Of a stretch of DNA of 64,000 bases, positions 37,499 through 46,819 are shown in pieces. The notes under the pieces were generated by a model. That model did no database searches and was not told where the DNA came from. It saw nothing but the letters and a program-made list of their open reading frames with translations. The position numbers were made by a program, and so were the translations under genes. Each line of letters begins with the position of its first letter. Position 1 is the first letter of the stretch. Location of the stretch: contig NZ_CP076061.1 in assembly GCF_018729255.1 (NCBI RefSeq), forward strand, positions 2,294,001 to 2,358,000. The letters are read 5' to 3'. The stretch comes from Cupriavidus sp. EM10. Its GTDB lineage: Bacteria > Pseudomonadota > Gammaproteobacteria > Burkholderiales > Burkholderiaceae.

Positions 37499-39176
37499 TC
37501 ACGGTTCCAGGTGGCGCAATGGAAGCGTCAACTGGCCATCGTCGACGCGATCGTGGCCCCGTTTGTGGGAGCGTCGCACCTCCGGGATGCCATCCAGTTG
37601 TTGTGCCTGGCTGGTCCCCGTGGCCGACAACCGATACTCCAAAGACCGGCCTCTGCCATCGCGTTCGCGGAAGCGCACTTCGTAGTAAGGGTGGAATCCC
37701 TGGTTGAAATAGCGGCTGACATTGTTCTTGTTTTTCTTCTCGTTGAAGCGCTGGTTCAAGGCCGCCGCGATTTCTGTCGTGGTTAACCACTTCTCCGTGC
37801 ATTGCTCCGCCAGTAGCGTGCGAAGAATCAGGCCTTCGAGCTGATCGCGATTGGATTGGTCCTGACGGCTTGGGTTGCGCGCCTTGCCAGAGGCGTAGAC
37901 CTGCAGGGCATCGCGATACCGGTCGTGGAGGGCCCGTGGAGGTCTTCGAGACTGCCCTCATTGGCCTGTTGCGCGACCTCGGGCAGCCGGGCGATATCGG
38001 CGACGCCCATGCGGATCTCTTGCGCTTCGCGCTGCTTGAATTTGTCGCGCGTCACGCCATCCCGGCCACGCGCGATCGCGCGCGCGAGCCGGATCGATTC
38101 TGACGCCGTCAGGTACATGACGGCGGTCTCGGTATGGGATCCCACGGTACGTAGGAAGACTTCAATTTCCCGCGGCGACCGGAAGCCTGTCACGACCGCA
38201 GCGGGGGAGCTGGAGGCCTGGAGAAACTGCGCAATTGGCTGTGCCACGATGCCGGGCTGGGTCTGGAGGGCCGCCTCCGCAAAATCGCCGATGCGTACGG
38301 TGGTCCCAAGGCCGTGACGTTCCCAGAAGGCCTTGTGCATGAAGTCACTGGCTTCAATATGCAGGAGGTTGTATTCCTCACGCATCCAGGTTGCCGTGGT
38401 GGTCTTGCCGGCACAACTTGGTCCACAGATGATGAAAATCGACGGGTAGGTCGCGATACTGGGAAGCTGCAACTGGTCCGCTCCGTGCTCTTGACGGGGA
38501 GACAGAAGGCTCAGTTTGCGCAGTTTCTCCGCAATCTTCTCGAAGGCCCGGGCCCGGAAATCGGCGAGATTGGCCTGTTCGATATCCAGCGTACTGATCG
38601 GGCCATTCGCCCCGGTCGGTACGAACCATTTATTGAACGTCTTGTCGTCGAGCCAGGGATACACCAGATTCGGCTGAATCTTGCGCTCGCGATTGGCAAT
38701 CACGCCGTGGGTTTCGCCCGAGACCCAGAGATACGGCGCGCTCTCGCCCAGCGAGGCCCGCCAACTTTGCGGCAAGTGCATCACGATATCCGAACGCACC
38801 ACCACCTTGCGGTTGTTACCGGCGCGCTTCAGCAAGGCGTCCAGCTTGGAGAACGTCATCTCGCGCATCCAATACTTGACGTTGACCCCGGGTACCTCCG
38901 CGTGCTTGCTGAGGGCTTCGACCACGACCGACGTGTCTTCGAAGAAGAACGTGCTGTGACCATCATCCTTCGCGCCCTGGCGCTTCATCCACTGCTCCAG
39001 CGCGCTTTCATAGCTGCGCCGGAGCAACTCCTCTCGATCGTCAATCTCCGGCTCGTCGTAGCTGGCGTAATAGGTGGTCTCGTGAAATCCCTTGACGCGA
39101 ACGCCGGCCTTATCACCCAGGTACCGGAAATGCGCGAGCTTCGATCGATTGGTGGAAAGAAGACGATCTCAATCAT
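37499..39176 (-). CDS. ITPase/Ham1-like domain fused to P-loop kinase-like domain and C-terminal winged-helix-like region (frame breaks)
   Basis: 559 aa when repaired at 39156-39162 and at the GGG run 37930-37932. Residues 1-190 resemble non-canonical purine NTP pyrophosphatases: EIVFLSTNRSKLAHFRYLG at the start and FFEDTSVVVEAL...VPGVNVKYW near residue 80 match the nucleotide-binding motifs. Residues about 245-430 hold a P-loop domain (FIICGPSCAGKTTTATWM) with a kinase-like lid (ARAIARGRDGVTRDKF). The C-terminus (EKWLTTTEIAAALNQRFNEK) looks like a winged helix. Its ATG overlaps the end of the GHMP kinase gene. A nucleotide-handling role is likely; the reaction is unknown. Confidence 0.6.
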
Positions 39177-40144
39177 GGGAGAGAATGCGGCCCGTGTTGT
39201 CCGGGCGGGTCCGGAACACCGCGGACGGTCCATACTGGCGTGTGGCTGCGGCGAACGCGGCGTCAAAGTCGCGCGCCCAGAATATCAGGGCCGGACCGAT
39301 ACTGCTCATCGCCACGGCGTCGCATCCGATCGACGCGAGATGGGCGGCGCATGCGCGAACAGTCGGCCCGTGGAGATCGATCTCCGCGCGTTTCCATGCG
39401 CAGCGTTGCAGGGCGTTGATCGAGGCACAGAAGGCCGCGTAGTCGCAGGCGTGGATGGCCGCCAGCGTGCCGAACAGCGCGTGATACGTAATCTCGAAGA
39501 CGTCTGCGTCCGGCAGCGGTAGCCGCTGGGCAAAGAACGCCTGCTCTTGCGCCAGAGAAATCGCCGAGGCGCCGGGCGGAACCAGGACCCCATGGGCCAG
39601 TCCGGCATGGCAAGGCGCGCCATCTCGAGGGCGGTTCACGCACCTCGTCGGTGGCGTCTGACCCGACGATGGGCGCGGGATTGAACCGTCGCCCGGCATC
39701 GAAGATGAAGCCGCCCTGGAAGTAGCTGCTCAGCCCGATGCCCGACGCGCCGCCACGCCCACAGTGGGCGCGCAGGTACGCCGGACTCACGCTCACGTCG
39801 TTGAGCAGAAAGAGGGATTCCAGGCTGGCCAGTGCCACCGCGGTGCCGGTGCCGAACCCGGCGTGTCGTGCCGGTAGCTGGACTTCCACGAGACGCAGCC
39901 CCTGCGTCAACTGCCGCTGGCCCATGAGGTGTTCCAGGCGTTCGGTGAGCGACGCGATTTCGGCGGGGAGATAGCTGCATGATGCCAGGGCGCGCAGATC
40001 GACGCCGGGGTGGGGCGCAAAGGCGAGGGTCGAGCGCGGCGCGGCGATGCCGAAGCCCACGCCGCCATTGCGGCGATAGCCTGCGCGCCCGAGGTCGATC
40101 AGCGTGAGGTGTACGCGTGACGGGACGCTCACGCGAACGATCAC
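39169..40144 (-). CDS. GHMP-superfamily kinase, beta-RFAP synthase-like (two frame breaks)
   Basis: 325 aa when repaired at 39588-39591 and 39629-39631. The N-terminus VPSRVHLTLIDLGRAGYRRNGGVGF and the central HAGFGTGTAVALASLES follow the beta-ribofuranosylaminobenzene 5'-phosphate synthase branch of GHMP kinases, where the glycine-rich loop binds a phosphate. The C-terminal half has LARLAMPDWPM-type and ALIFW segments. These enzymes phosphorylate small sugars or condense them with PRPP. The GTG start overlaps the stop of the PLD-like gene (GTGA, 40141-40144), and its stop overlaps the start of the ITPase fusion, so all are translationally coupled. Confidence 0.65.
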
Positions 40145-40901
40145 GGCGTGGGCCCCGCTGGCGGCATCGGGCCCAACGGCGCGGCGGTCGCCCAGGTCTT
40201 TTCGAAGTAGTTCAAATACGATGCCGCGTAGGGACTGTGGTTGAACACATGCAGTGCTGGCGTGTGCTTGCTCTCCACCCCGGCAGCAGCGGGCCCACCA
40301 CGAGCTCGTTGTCCGCACGTACGAACGAGGCGAGAGGTGTGGCATCGAAGTAGCGGACTTCGAAGTGGCTCGGATATTTTTCCGCGATGGCCTCGAAGAG
40401 TCTGCGGGCGATGGGACATTTCTCGTTACGCTCACGGTCATCGAGGCGCGCGGGGGCGGCCACGAGGATGCGGACCGCCACACCGCGTTTCAGGGCCTCG
40501 ATCAGGGACTGCTTCTCGGGCTTCGGTGAGCCGGCATCGGCGAAGTCCTGCATCAGGCGTGTCGCGGTCGAGCCCAGAACATCGATGTTGGCTCGCGCGG
40601 ACTGAATGAGCCGGCCATAGTAGGCTTCCTCGTCGCGGTTCGACAGGACGTTTTCAACGCCCATGCGCCGAAAGCGATCGATGGCGCGGGCATCGGCCCA
40701 ACTGAGACAGAATTGGGCGAGCGTGACGACCAGGCCTGAGGCCATACCGGACGCAAAGACCCACAACGGCCCCTCTTTCGCCAGAAAGGGCTTGTCGGCC
40801 AGAATGATGGTTAGCCAGCCGAGAATCGCCAGCAGCAGGCCCGTGACGACCACGATGGCCCAGGGCATCGAGATGGAAAGCTTCTTGTTGTAGAGGCTCA
40901 T
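40141..40901 (-). CDS. Two-helix membrane protein with PLD-like domain (one frame break)
   Basis: 253 aa when repaired at 40278-40281. Two transmembrane helices (residues about 13-33, PWAIVVVTGLLLAILGWLTI, and 45-66) are followed by a cytoplasmic domain resembling phospholipase D-like proteins of mobile islands: NVLSNRDEEAYYGRLIQSA, IDVLGSTATRLMQDF, ALKRGVAVRILVAAP, and a final ALHVFNHSPYA. No canonical HKD motif is present. Membrane anchor plus PLD-like domain is a layout found among effectors of defence systems. It is coupled to the methylase upstream (10-bp gap) and the GHMP kinase downstream (4-bp overlap). Confidence 0.6.
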
Positions 40902-40911
40902 GGCTCACCGA

Positions 40912-42076
40912 TCAGCAACAGTTCGAAGAATTTTGCTTGGACAACGCGCGGCCATAGGCGCGACGGGACAGGCGCACGCGGCTGAAGCTGTCGCGGAACA
41001 AGGCAAACAACTCCGCCTCGGAGGGATGTTCGCCCGAGACGTAGGACAGCGCGAACTTGGCCTGGCGATGCGTCTGGATCAGTGCCGCGATATTGCGCGT
41101 GAGGGCCGCCTTGTCCGTCCATTCACTGACCGTCGACGCGTCGATCCGCCGCAGACGGTCAGCGTCGTCGAGCAGGCGGGCCATTCCTCATACCGGGCCA
41201 GGCCCTCGAGAAAGTGATAGCGCGACAGGTAGGAGTCGGCGGCTCGCGCGCGCTTGAAGTAGGGGGGGTCGACGTAGACGAAGTCGTAGCCCGGGGGATC
41301 GCTTCGGCAGACTGGCCGGGGGAGACTTTGACCTTTCCGCCCAGCCCCCGCTGCATCCGCCGCACTTCCTCGAAGGTGCTCAGGATATGCTCGGCGAAGC
41401 TTTTCTCCCAGGTGGTGCGGTTCCCGAACTGCACCGCGACCCGTGACTGGCGCAACTTGAGGTTGGCGCGATGAAACAGGTTATAGGGACGCTTCTTGAG
41501 GCAGGCCTGGAACAGGCAATGGAGCAGCAGATCCTTGCAGGCCGGCTCGACATGGGCGAGCGTGGCCATGAAGCCGTCGAGCCAGGCATTCTCCTCGTCG
41601 GTAAAGTAGAGGCCGGCGAAGTTGGCGGCGATGAAGCCGGGGCGCGGTCGGACCGCACGCAGGATGGACGCTACGCCGGCGGCCGAGAGCTGCACCGTGG
41701 CCGAGGAGAACAGGGCGCGCGCCGAAATCGTATTGAACTGGAAGACGTCGTTGTAGGTGACGTCCCAGCCCAGTTGGGACAGCAGGTGCGAGACGGCGCC
41801 CGTCCCGCCAAAGGCGTCGAGCGCGGTGCATCCCTCGAGTCGCCCAAACTCCTCGCGCAACCAATCCATTTGCCGCCGTTTGCTGCCGTAGTACCGCGTG
41901 GTGGGAAACGGACTCGGCTGACCGAACGTCGTGGGGGCTTCCCGCGACGGCAGTCGTGCGTCATCGCGGGAGCGCCGCGATAGCACGCTCGACGCCGGGA
42001 TGATGGAAGACACCTCGTCGTCGAGGGCGAGGTCTTCGGCCTCCCATGGTTCGGCTAGTTCGGTCTGCATTGGCAT
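40912..42076 (-). CDS. DNA adenine methylase, D12 class (two frame breaks)
   Basis: 388 aa from ATG 42076 when repaired at 41178-41180 and 41293-41297. The D12-class N6-adenine methyltransferase motifs are TTRYYGSKRRQMDWL, the SAM-binding DAFGGTGAVSHLLSQ and the catalytic DPPY in VYVDPPYFKRAR. The C-terminal part continues with FALSYVSGEHPSEAEL. It is the first gene of a four-gene minus-strand operon with a PLD-like membrane protein, GHMP kinase and ITPase-kinase fusion. No restriction endonuclease is recognisable. The upstream frame is open to 42331 but looks non-coding. Confidence 0.8.
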
Positions 42077-42322
42077 GGCCTTCCCGGATGCGCCTGCCGC
42101 CGGGCCATCGGCGTGGGCACGACGCGGGGAGGCAATGGATTCCTGAGGATTGGTTCGGACCAAGAGTATTGCACAGGTCACACCTGGCGAAGACCCTGCC
42201 GAGGGGGCGTATGCGCCGGGCAACAGCCGGACCGGGGCGGTCGCCGCGCGCGGCGCGTATGGCTGCGCGGGAGGTTGCAGGACGGCGCAGACGGGTGATG
42301 CCGTCGCCGGTTTTGCGGAACT

Positions 42323-42356
42323 GGATAGCAAAATAACCCGCCTTATTTTGCTATCC
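42323..42356. promoter_or_regulatory. Perfect 14-bp inverted repeat between methylase operon and recombinase
   Basis: GGATAGCAAAATAA (42323-42336) and TTATTTTGCTATCC (42343-42356) are perfect inverted repeats around CCCGCC. The element is AT-rich in a GC-rich neighbourhood and lies between the divergent methylase operon and the tyrosine recombinase gene. It is too AT-rich and lacks a U tail for a standard terminator, so an operator or recombinase-binding site is more likely. The rest of 42077-42558 shows no gene; the strong ribosome site AGGAGG of the recombinase is at its right end. Confidence 0.65.
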
Positions 42357-42558
42357 TAAAACGACCGACACCACGGGCTCTGCGCCATCCACGGCGACGG
42401 CCGCGCGGGCGGTGGGTGGCACGCGGGACGCTTTTGAGGCTCGCCCGTGGCGTTGGCGCCGCCCGGTGTGCCGAGGTGCGTCATTCCCTCGGCCCACCCG
42501 CGCCGGCATGGCGAGCCAGCGGCCCGACACCGTGTGTGTCCCAATGCGAGGAGGGCGC

Positions 42559-44756
42559 ATGCCTCCCGTCCCTGTAGACCCTGCCGCCGAAGCCAGGCCG
42601 GACCCAGCGCCTTCGGACGCCGTCGGAACGGCTGTGCCGCCGGCCCTACGTCGCGACGCCCCCAAGCCATCGGCCCTGCTGGACCGCCTGCTGCATCGCC
42701 TGCCCGTGGTCACGCGACGCCGGCTGCACCGCGGTCACTTCGCCTACCTCCGGGCCGTGCTCCAGGGCGTCGCCCCACGCATCGCGGCCCCGCTGTACGT
42801 CCCCGAAGCCGCAGACCCCGACGCGGCCTCGGCCGCCGACGCCACGGCCGCTGCCGGTGCCGGTGCCGGTGCCGCTGCTGCCCGTGACGAGGCGGACCTG
42901 CAGCCCGTGCACCGCCTGACCGGCTGGATCCGCGCCGAGCTGTGCGCGGCGGCCGCGCGCGGTGGCAACTTCGCCCGCGCGACCCTGCTGCGCCTCGATC
43001 TGGCGCCCGGGGCGACGGCGCTGCCGACGCTGGCCGCGTTCGCCGCAGCGCAGGGCCTCGAGGAGTTCAGCGAAGGCGAACAGCTCGCCGCATACCAGAT
43101 GGCATTCGGGACGGCACTCGACCAGCAGCGACGTCGCACCGCGCTGCTGCGCCGGCAACTGCTCGCCATCCACCAATTGGAAGCCACCATGGCGGCACCG
43201 GTCGGGCTCGACGACGGCGTGCAAGCGTGGTTCACCGATGCGATCGCCGCCCGCCTGACCGCCCACGGCCTGCGCACGCTGGCCGAGCTGCACGCGCGCG
43301 TGGCGGCGGACCCGCGCTGGTGGCGTGCTGTCGCCGGGATCGGCGCGGGCAAGGCGCGGGCGATCCGGCAGTTCCTGTCGGCGCACACGGCCACCCTGGG
43401 GGCTTGCCGGAAGCGGCGCCAGGGCGCGCGCCAGCGTCGGCCCCGGCCGGGCGCCAGGCACCGCCCGCGGCGGACAGCGGAACGGCAAGCGGGGTAACAG
43501 GTCGGCCGGATGGCACGGCGACAGCATTTGAATTACCCGCACCGTCGCCGCTGATGCCGATGACGCGGCTGGTGCTGCCTGCTGAGTTGGACGGGCGGAC
43601 AGGGCGCTTCCGGGCACCGCGCGAACTGTGCTTGATCGACGCGCCGGACGATCGCGCGGCCATCGCGAGCTGGCTCGCGGTCCGGGCGCCGTCGCTGCAA
43701 CCCAGTTCGCCGGAAGCCAGTTCACCGGGTGCGCCGGCGCGTCGTTCCCATACCTATGAGGCCTACCGCAAGGAGGCGGAGCGGCTCTTGCTCTGGTGCG
43801 TGATCGAGCGCCGGCGCGCGTTGTCCTCGCTCACCCCTGAGGATGGCGCGGCCTATCTCGCCTTCCTGCAGGCGCCGCCGCCCGCGTGGTGTGGACCGCG
43901 CAATGTGCCCCGTTGGGCCGTTGGATGGCGGCCGCTTGAAGGCGCGCTTTCGGCGCGCAGCGTGGGGTACGCGGCCTCCGTGCTCGGGAACCTGTTTGCC
44001 TTCCTCGTCACCCAGAATTACCTGGTGGGCAACCCGTTCCGGGCGGTGCGCGTGCCGGTGCGGATCCCGCGCGGCCCCGATCCCGGCCGAGGCTTAAGCC
44101 ATGAACTCTGGGCGCACGTGGCCGCCGCGCTCGACCGGCTGCCGGCGGGCCTGGCGAGCCAGCGCCTGCAGGTGGCCCTGCACCTGCTGTATGGCGGCGG
44201 GTTGCGCCTGGCCGAGCTGGTCGCGGCGCGCACCGACGATCTGGAGCACGTCACCCTGCGACAGGCCGACGGCACGCCGGTTACCGGCTGGCTCTTGCGC
44301 ACGGTGGGCAAAGGGCAGAAGGTGCGCCTGGTGCCCGTGCCGGACGCCTGGATCGATCGGCTCGGGCGCTACCTGGTCGCGCGGGGCCTGCCCGGCGATC
44401 CGCGCCTGGCCGCGCAGGTGCCGATCCTGGGCGTGGTGCGCGGCGTCGTCGCCGCCGATATCGGGGTGACGGGCAGCGCGCTACACGGCCAACTGAAGCG
44501 CTTCTTCGCCGGCGTGGCGCAGCGTCTCGATGCGTCGGAACCGGCGCTGGCGGCCCGGCTGCGCCAGGCCAGTGCGCACTGGCTGCGGCACACCTGTATC
44601 AATCACAGCCTCGACGGCGGGCTACCCGTGGAGCTCGTCCAGCAGAATGTGGGCCACGCGTCGCTGGACACCACGACGGCGTATGTGCGGACGGAGGACG
44701 CGCGGCGGCTTGCCGCGATGCACAAGCTGTGGCAATCGCCTCCCGCATCCGCGTAA
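42559..44756 (+). CDS. Large tyrosine recombinase/integrase with DUF3701-like N-terminal region (one frame break)
   Basis: 732 aa when repaired in the G run 43398-43402. ATG 42559 follows AGGAGGGCGC. The N-terminal third (HRGHFAYLRAVLQG, LTGWIRAEL, EFSEGEQLAAYQMAFG) with a helix-hairpin-helix (IGAGKARAIRQFL) matches the DUF3701-type region of large Burkholderiaceae integrases. A core-binding domain (SHTYEAYRKEAERLLLWCV) and the catalytic domain follow, with GGLRLAELV (Arg), HWLRHTC (His-x-x-Arg), VGHASLDTTTAY (His, Tyr). All catalytic residues are present. It may move the island or resolve transposon cointegrates. Confidence 0.8.
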
Positions 44757-44847
44757 TGCGGTGCGGCACGCCGGCCAACATAATCGGTACGCGGTAATCC
44801 CCCGCCCGCCCCGTCCAATCAAGGGATGGCGGGAAAAATCCTGCACC

Positions 44848-44968
44848 AAAAATCGCCACAAAAATACCGGAAAATCGCCAGGAAGGATTATGCGAATCGC
44901 GTGAAGGGGTATTTGGCGCGATTTCGTGAGGCACATGAATCACTTTGATGGGTGTGGGCGGCGATTTT
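44848..44968. repeat. Three copies of AAAATCGCC downstream of the recombinase gene
   Basis: AAAATCGCCA occurs at 44849-44858 and 44871-44880 in direct orientation, and GGCGATTTT (the same word inverted) at 44960-44968. They lie in the AT-rich stretch right after the tyrosine recombinase gene. This is the usual place for arm-type integrase sites or transposon-end repeats. Seen directly; the role is inferred. Confidence 0.4.
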
Positions 44969-45155
44969 AAAGCGTCTTTAAAAATATTCGGAGAGTAGCG
45001 GTGGTAATTCTCTGATTGTAAAGGAAAAAAGCGTGGTGATTTTACTATGAATATGGCAAATGGAAGGCCAGGGAAGGACGATGCGCAGCGCGGAATTGCT
45101 GCGGGGAGCCGACTCGTCAGGAGCGAGGGGTGATGGAAAATCGTGGGCCATAAAA

Positions 45156-45184
45156 AAACGGCCGCCCTTGCGAGGCGGCCGTTT
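45156..45184 (-). terminator. Rho-independent terminator, U tail on the minus strand
   Basis: AAACGGCCGCC (45156-45166) and GGCGGCCGTTT (45174-45184) form an 11-bp GC-rich stem with a 7-nt loop. On the minus strand it is followed by seven U, so it terminates leftward transcripts well; rightward the U tail is interrupted (TTTCTCTCC). A minus-strand frame ends with TAG at 45192-45190, just before it, but no recognised gene feeds it. Confidence 0.75.
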
Positions 45185-45423
45185 CTCTCCTATATCCTTT
45201 CTACGCCCGGCTGGCGGGTAATCGAAAAGGAAATCCAGGAAGAACTGAAACCCATCCCCCACGTAGGATCCGGAATGCCAAGGACGCATCCAGTGATCTC
45301 GCGCGGTCTCAAGGTCGATACAGGCGGTGTGGTGCCCAAAGTATTGATCGAAAGCCCGCAAAAGATCAAGGACGCTGCGCGCCTGTGCCTCCGGAATCTG
45401 AAAAATGAATTTCGGAGCACATC

Positions 45424-46707
45424 ATGGCCACACGCACCAAAGCATTGCCGGCGACCGGATCGCCGGAACCGCACACGACGGCCCGCGACACCACGCGGCC
45501 TGCCCGCACCCGCACTCGCACCGGGAAAGACCGCGACTGCATGGATCGGGATCGCGTGGACCTCGATCCCGACCACAAGCTCGATCCCAGTCTCGCCCCG
45601 GCCGCGCTGCCCCCGGCCAATGCGCCCGGGCATCCGCTGCCGCCGGCGCCGACGCGCGGCAGCGAGGACTTTCCGGGCATCGGGGACGGCGAGGTCGTGA
45701 CCGATCGGCGCCCCCGCATCGTTGGCGACCGGCAATTTGACCCGCGACTCGACCTGCCACTGCCGTCCGACGATGCGCATTCCCCGCGCCCCTCGCGCCG
45801 CCATAGGGAGCGGATGGCGCGCAGGCTGGGAGATCTTGCCCACCTGTCCGGGGTCGAGACGTTGCGCGGCCGCCAGATCGTCGCGTCCGGGCTGTCAGCG
45901 ACACCCCGGCAGGATCTGCCCATCCTGCATGACTGGCTGCGTCCTGTGGATGGCCAGGGCCAAGCCGGACAAGCGGTCGATGTGACGTCCTCGCGGCCGA
46001 CCGCGCCGGAACTTTCGACTGACGAGGTCGAACGCCAAATCGCTGCGGTGTATTGGGACGCCTTATGTGTCAGATCGGGTCTGCGGCCGGCCGCCACGGG
46101 CGAACGGCCGTCGACTTCCCCGACGGCAGAGCCGCCGGCGGATGACGCGCCACGCCGTCGCCGGACTCTGCATGCCCGCCAGCCCGCAGCGCATGCGCGG
46201 ACCGATGAGGGCGAGTCCTATGCACCGGTCAGCAAGGCCGAGGTCGAAAAAAGCATGCGGCGGCTCCAGCGACAACTCCAGTCGGCCAACGTGCCCTGGG
46301 ACACATCGCCGGTGAACGTCGTCCTGGTCGCGAACCGCGCCGGCCATAAGGGCTGGGTAGAGGGCCGAACTGCGCCCCGGGACCGCACGCTTGAGCGGGC
46401 GCCGGTCGACGTCGCTTCCCGCAACGGCGAGGCGCGCCGCGACACGACCGAAGCGGTACGCGGTGCACCCGTGGCGAGCGTGGGCCACTGCGTCGCGAGC
46501 CATGACCCGGCGAGCGGCACGCTGCTGCTGCATCTGATCAGCATCCACCTGACGCCTACCCCGAATGGCTCGTTGGAGCGGCGCGAAGTCGTGCGGAGCT
46601 GGCGCATTCCCGCCGCGCCAAGCCCGTCGCACCCGGGGCCGGATAGCTTCGACCGAATCGCGAAGGTGCTCGACATGGTCTTTGCCCGCGTCGGCCCGCG
46701 CGGCTGA
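45424..46707 (+). CDS. Hypothetical protein of the transposon region (427 aa)
   Basis: Not recognised. The first 90 residues are low-complexity (Arg/Thr/Asp/Pro-rich), the middle has helical pieces (LSTDEVERQIAAVYWDALCV, SKAEVEKSMRRLQRQL), and the C-terminal 120 residues look folded (VNVVLVANRAGHKGWVEGR, LLLHLISIHLTPTPNGSL, DSFDRIAKVLDMVFARVG). The ATG follows GGAG. It is directly before the TnsC-like gene, separated by two 11-bp direct repeats, so it may be part of the transposition operon, for example an accessory or target-choice factor. High GC and low complexity could also mean a diverged passenger. Confidence 0.55.
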   Translation: MATRTKALPATGSPEPHTTARDTTRPARTRTRTGKDRDCMDRDRVDLDPDHKLDPSLAPAALPPANAPGHPLPPAPTRGSEDFPGIGDGEVVTDRRPRIVGDRQFDPRLDLPLPSDDAHSPRPSRRHRERMARRLGDLAHLSGVETLRGRQIVASGLSATPRQDLPILHDWLRPVDGQGQAGQAVDVTSSRPTAPELSTDEVERQIAAVYWDALCVRSGLRPAATGERPSTSPTAEPPADDAPRRRRTLHARQPAAHARTDEGESYAPVSKAEVEKSMRRLQRQLQSANVPWDTSPVNVVLVANRAGHKGWVEGRTAPRDRTLERAPVDVASRNGEARRDTTEAVRGAPVASVGHCVASHDPASGTLLLHLISIHLTPTPNGSLERREVVRSWRIPAAPSPSHPGPDSFDRIAKVLDMVFARVGPRG

Positions 46708-46709
46708 CT

Positions 46710-46732
46710 TCCTGTTTGCACTCCTGTTTGCA
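46710..46732 (+). repeat. Tandem TCCTGTTTGCA pair before the TnsC-like gene
   Basis: TCCTGTTTGCA occurs at 46710-46720 and 46722-46732 with one base between. It lies in the 112-bp gap before the TnsC-like gene and starts right after the stop of the upstream hypothetical gene. A 12-bp spacing puts both copies near the same face of the helix, as for a dimeric regulator. Seen directly; function not known. Confidence 0.4.
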
Positions 46733-46819
46733 ATAGACGCGGTGCGGGACCGCCATGGCGCGGTCCGCGCCCCCAAGCGTTCTGCCGACGCAGAGGCGCT
46801 GTTTTCGAAGGAGACAACC

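Larger units (their letters stand above)
44757..45423. other. 667-bp AT-richer region without a firm gene
   Basis: Holds three AAAATCGCC words and a strong terminator-like hairpin, listed separately. A plus-strand frame from about 45190 to the next gene (containing WRVIEKEIQEELKPIP and VLIESPQKIKDAARL) and a minus-strand frame ending at 45190 are both protein-like, but neither has a clear start or known family. The low GC of 44840-45060 contrasts with its neighbours and suggests an element boundary or regulatory region. Confidence 0.4.

Noticed and set aside
42646-43725. Long minus-strand frame opposite the recombinase N-terminus
   Set aside because: Low-complexity Gly/Arg/Ala sequence; the plus strand has a ribosome site and recognisable domains.
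44848-44968. CRISPR-like array from the repeated AAAATCGCC words
   Set aside because: Only three 9-bp words with unequal spacing and mixed orientation; no spacers or cas genes.
45143-45700. Plus-strand 185-codon frame before the hypothetical gene at 45424
   Set aside because: The part before 45424 looks somewhat protein-like, but there is no good start or ribosome site, no family match, and it crosses the terminator hairpin; left as part of the intergenic entry.
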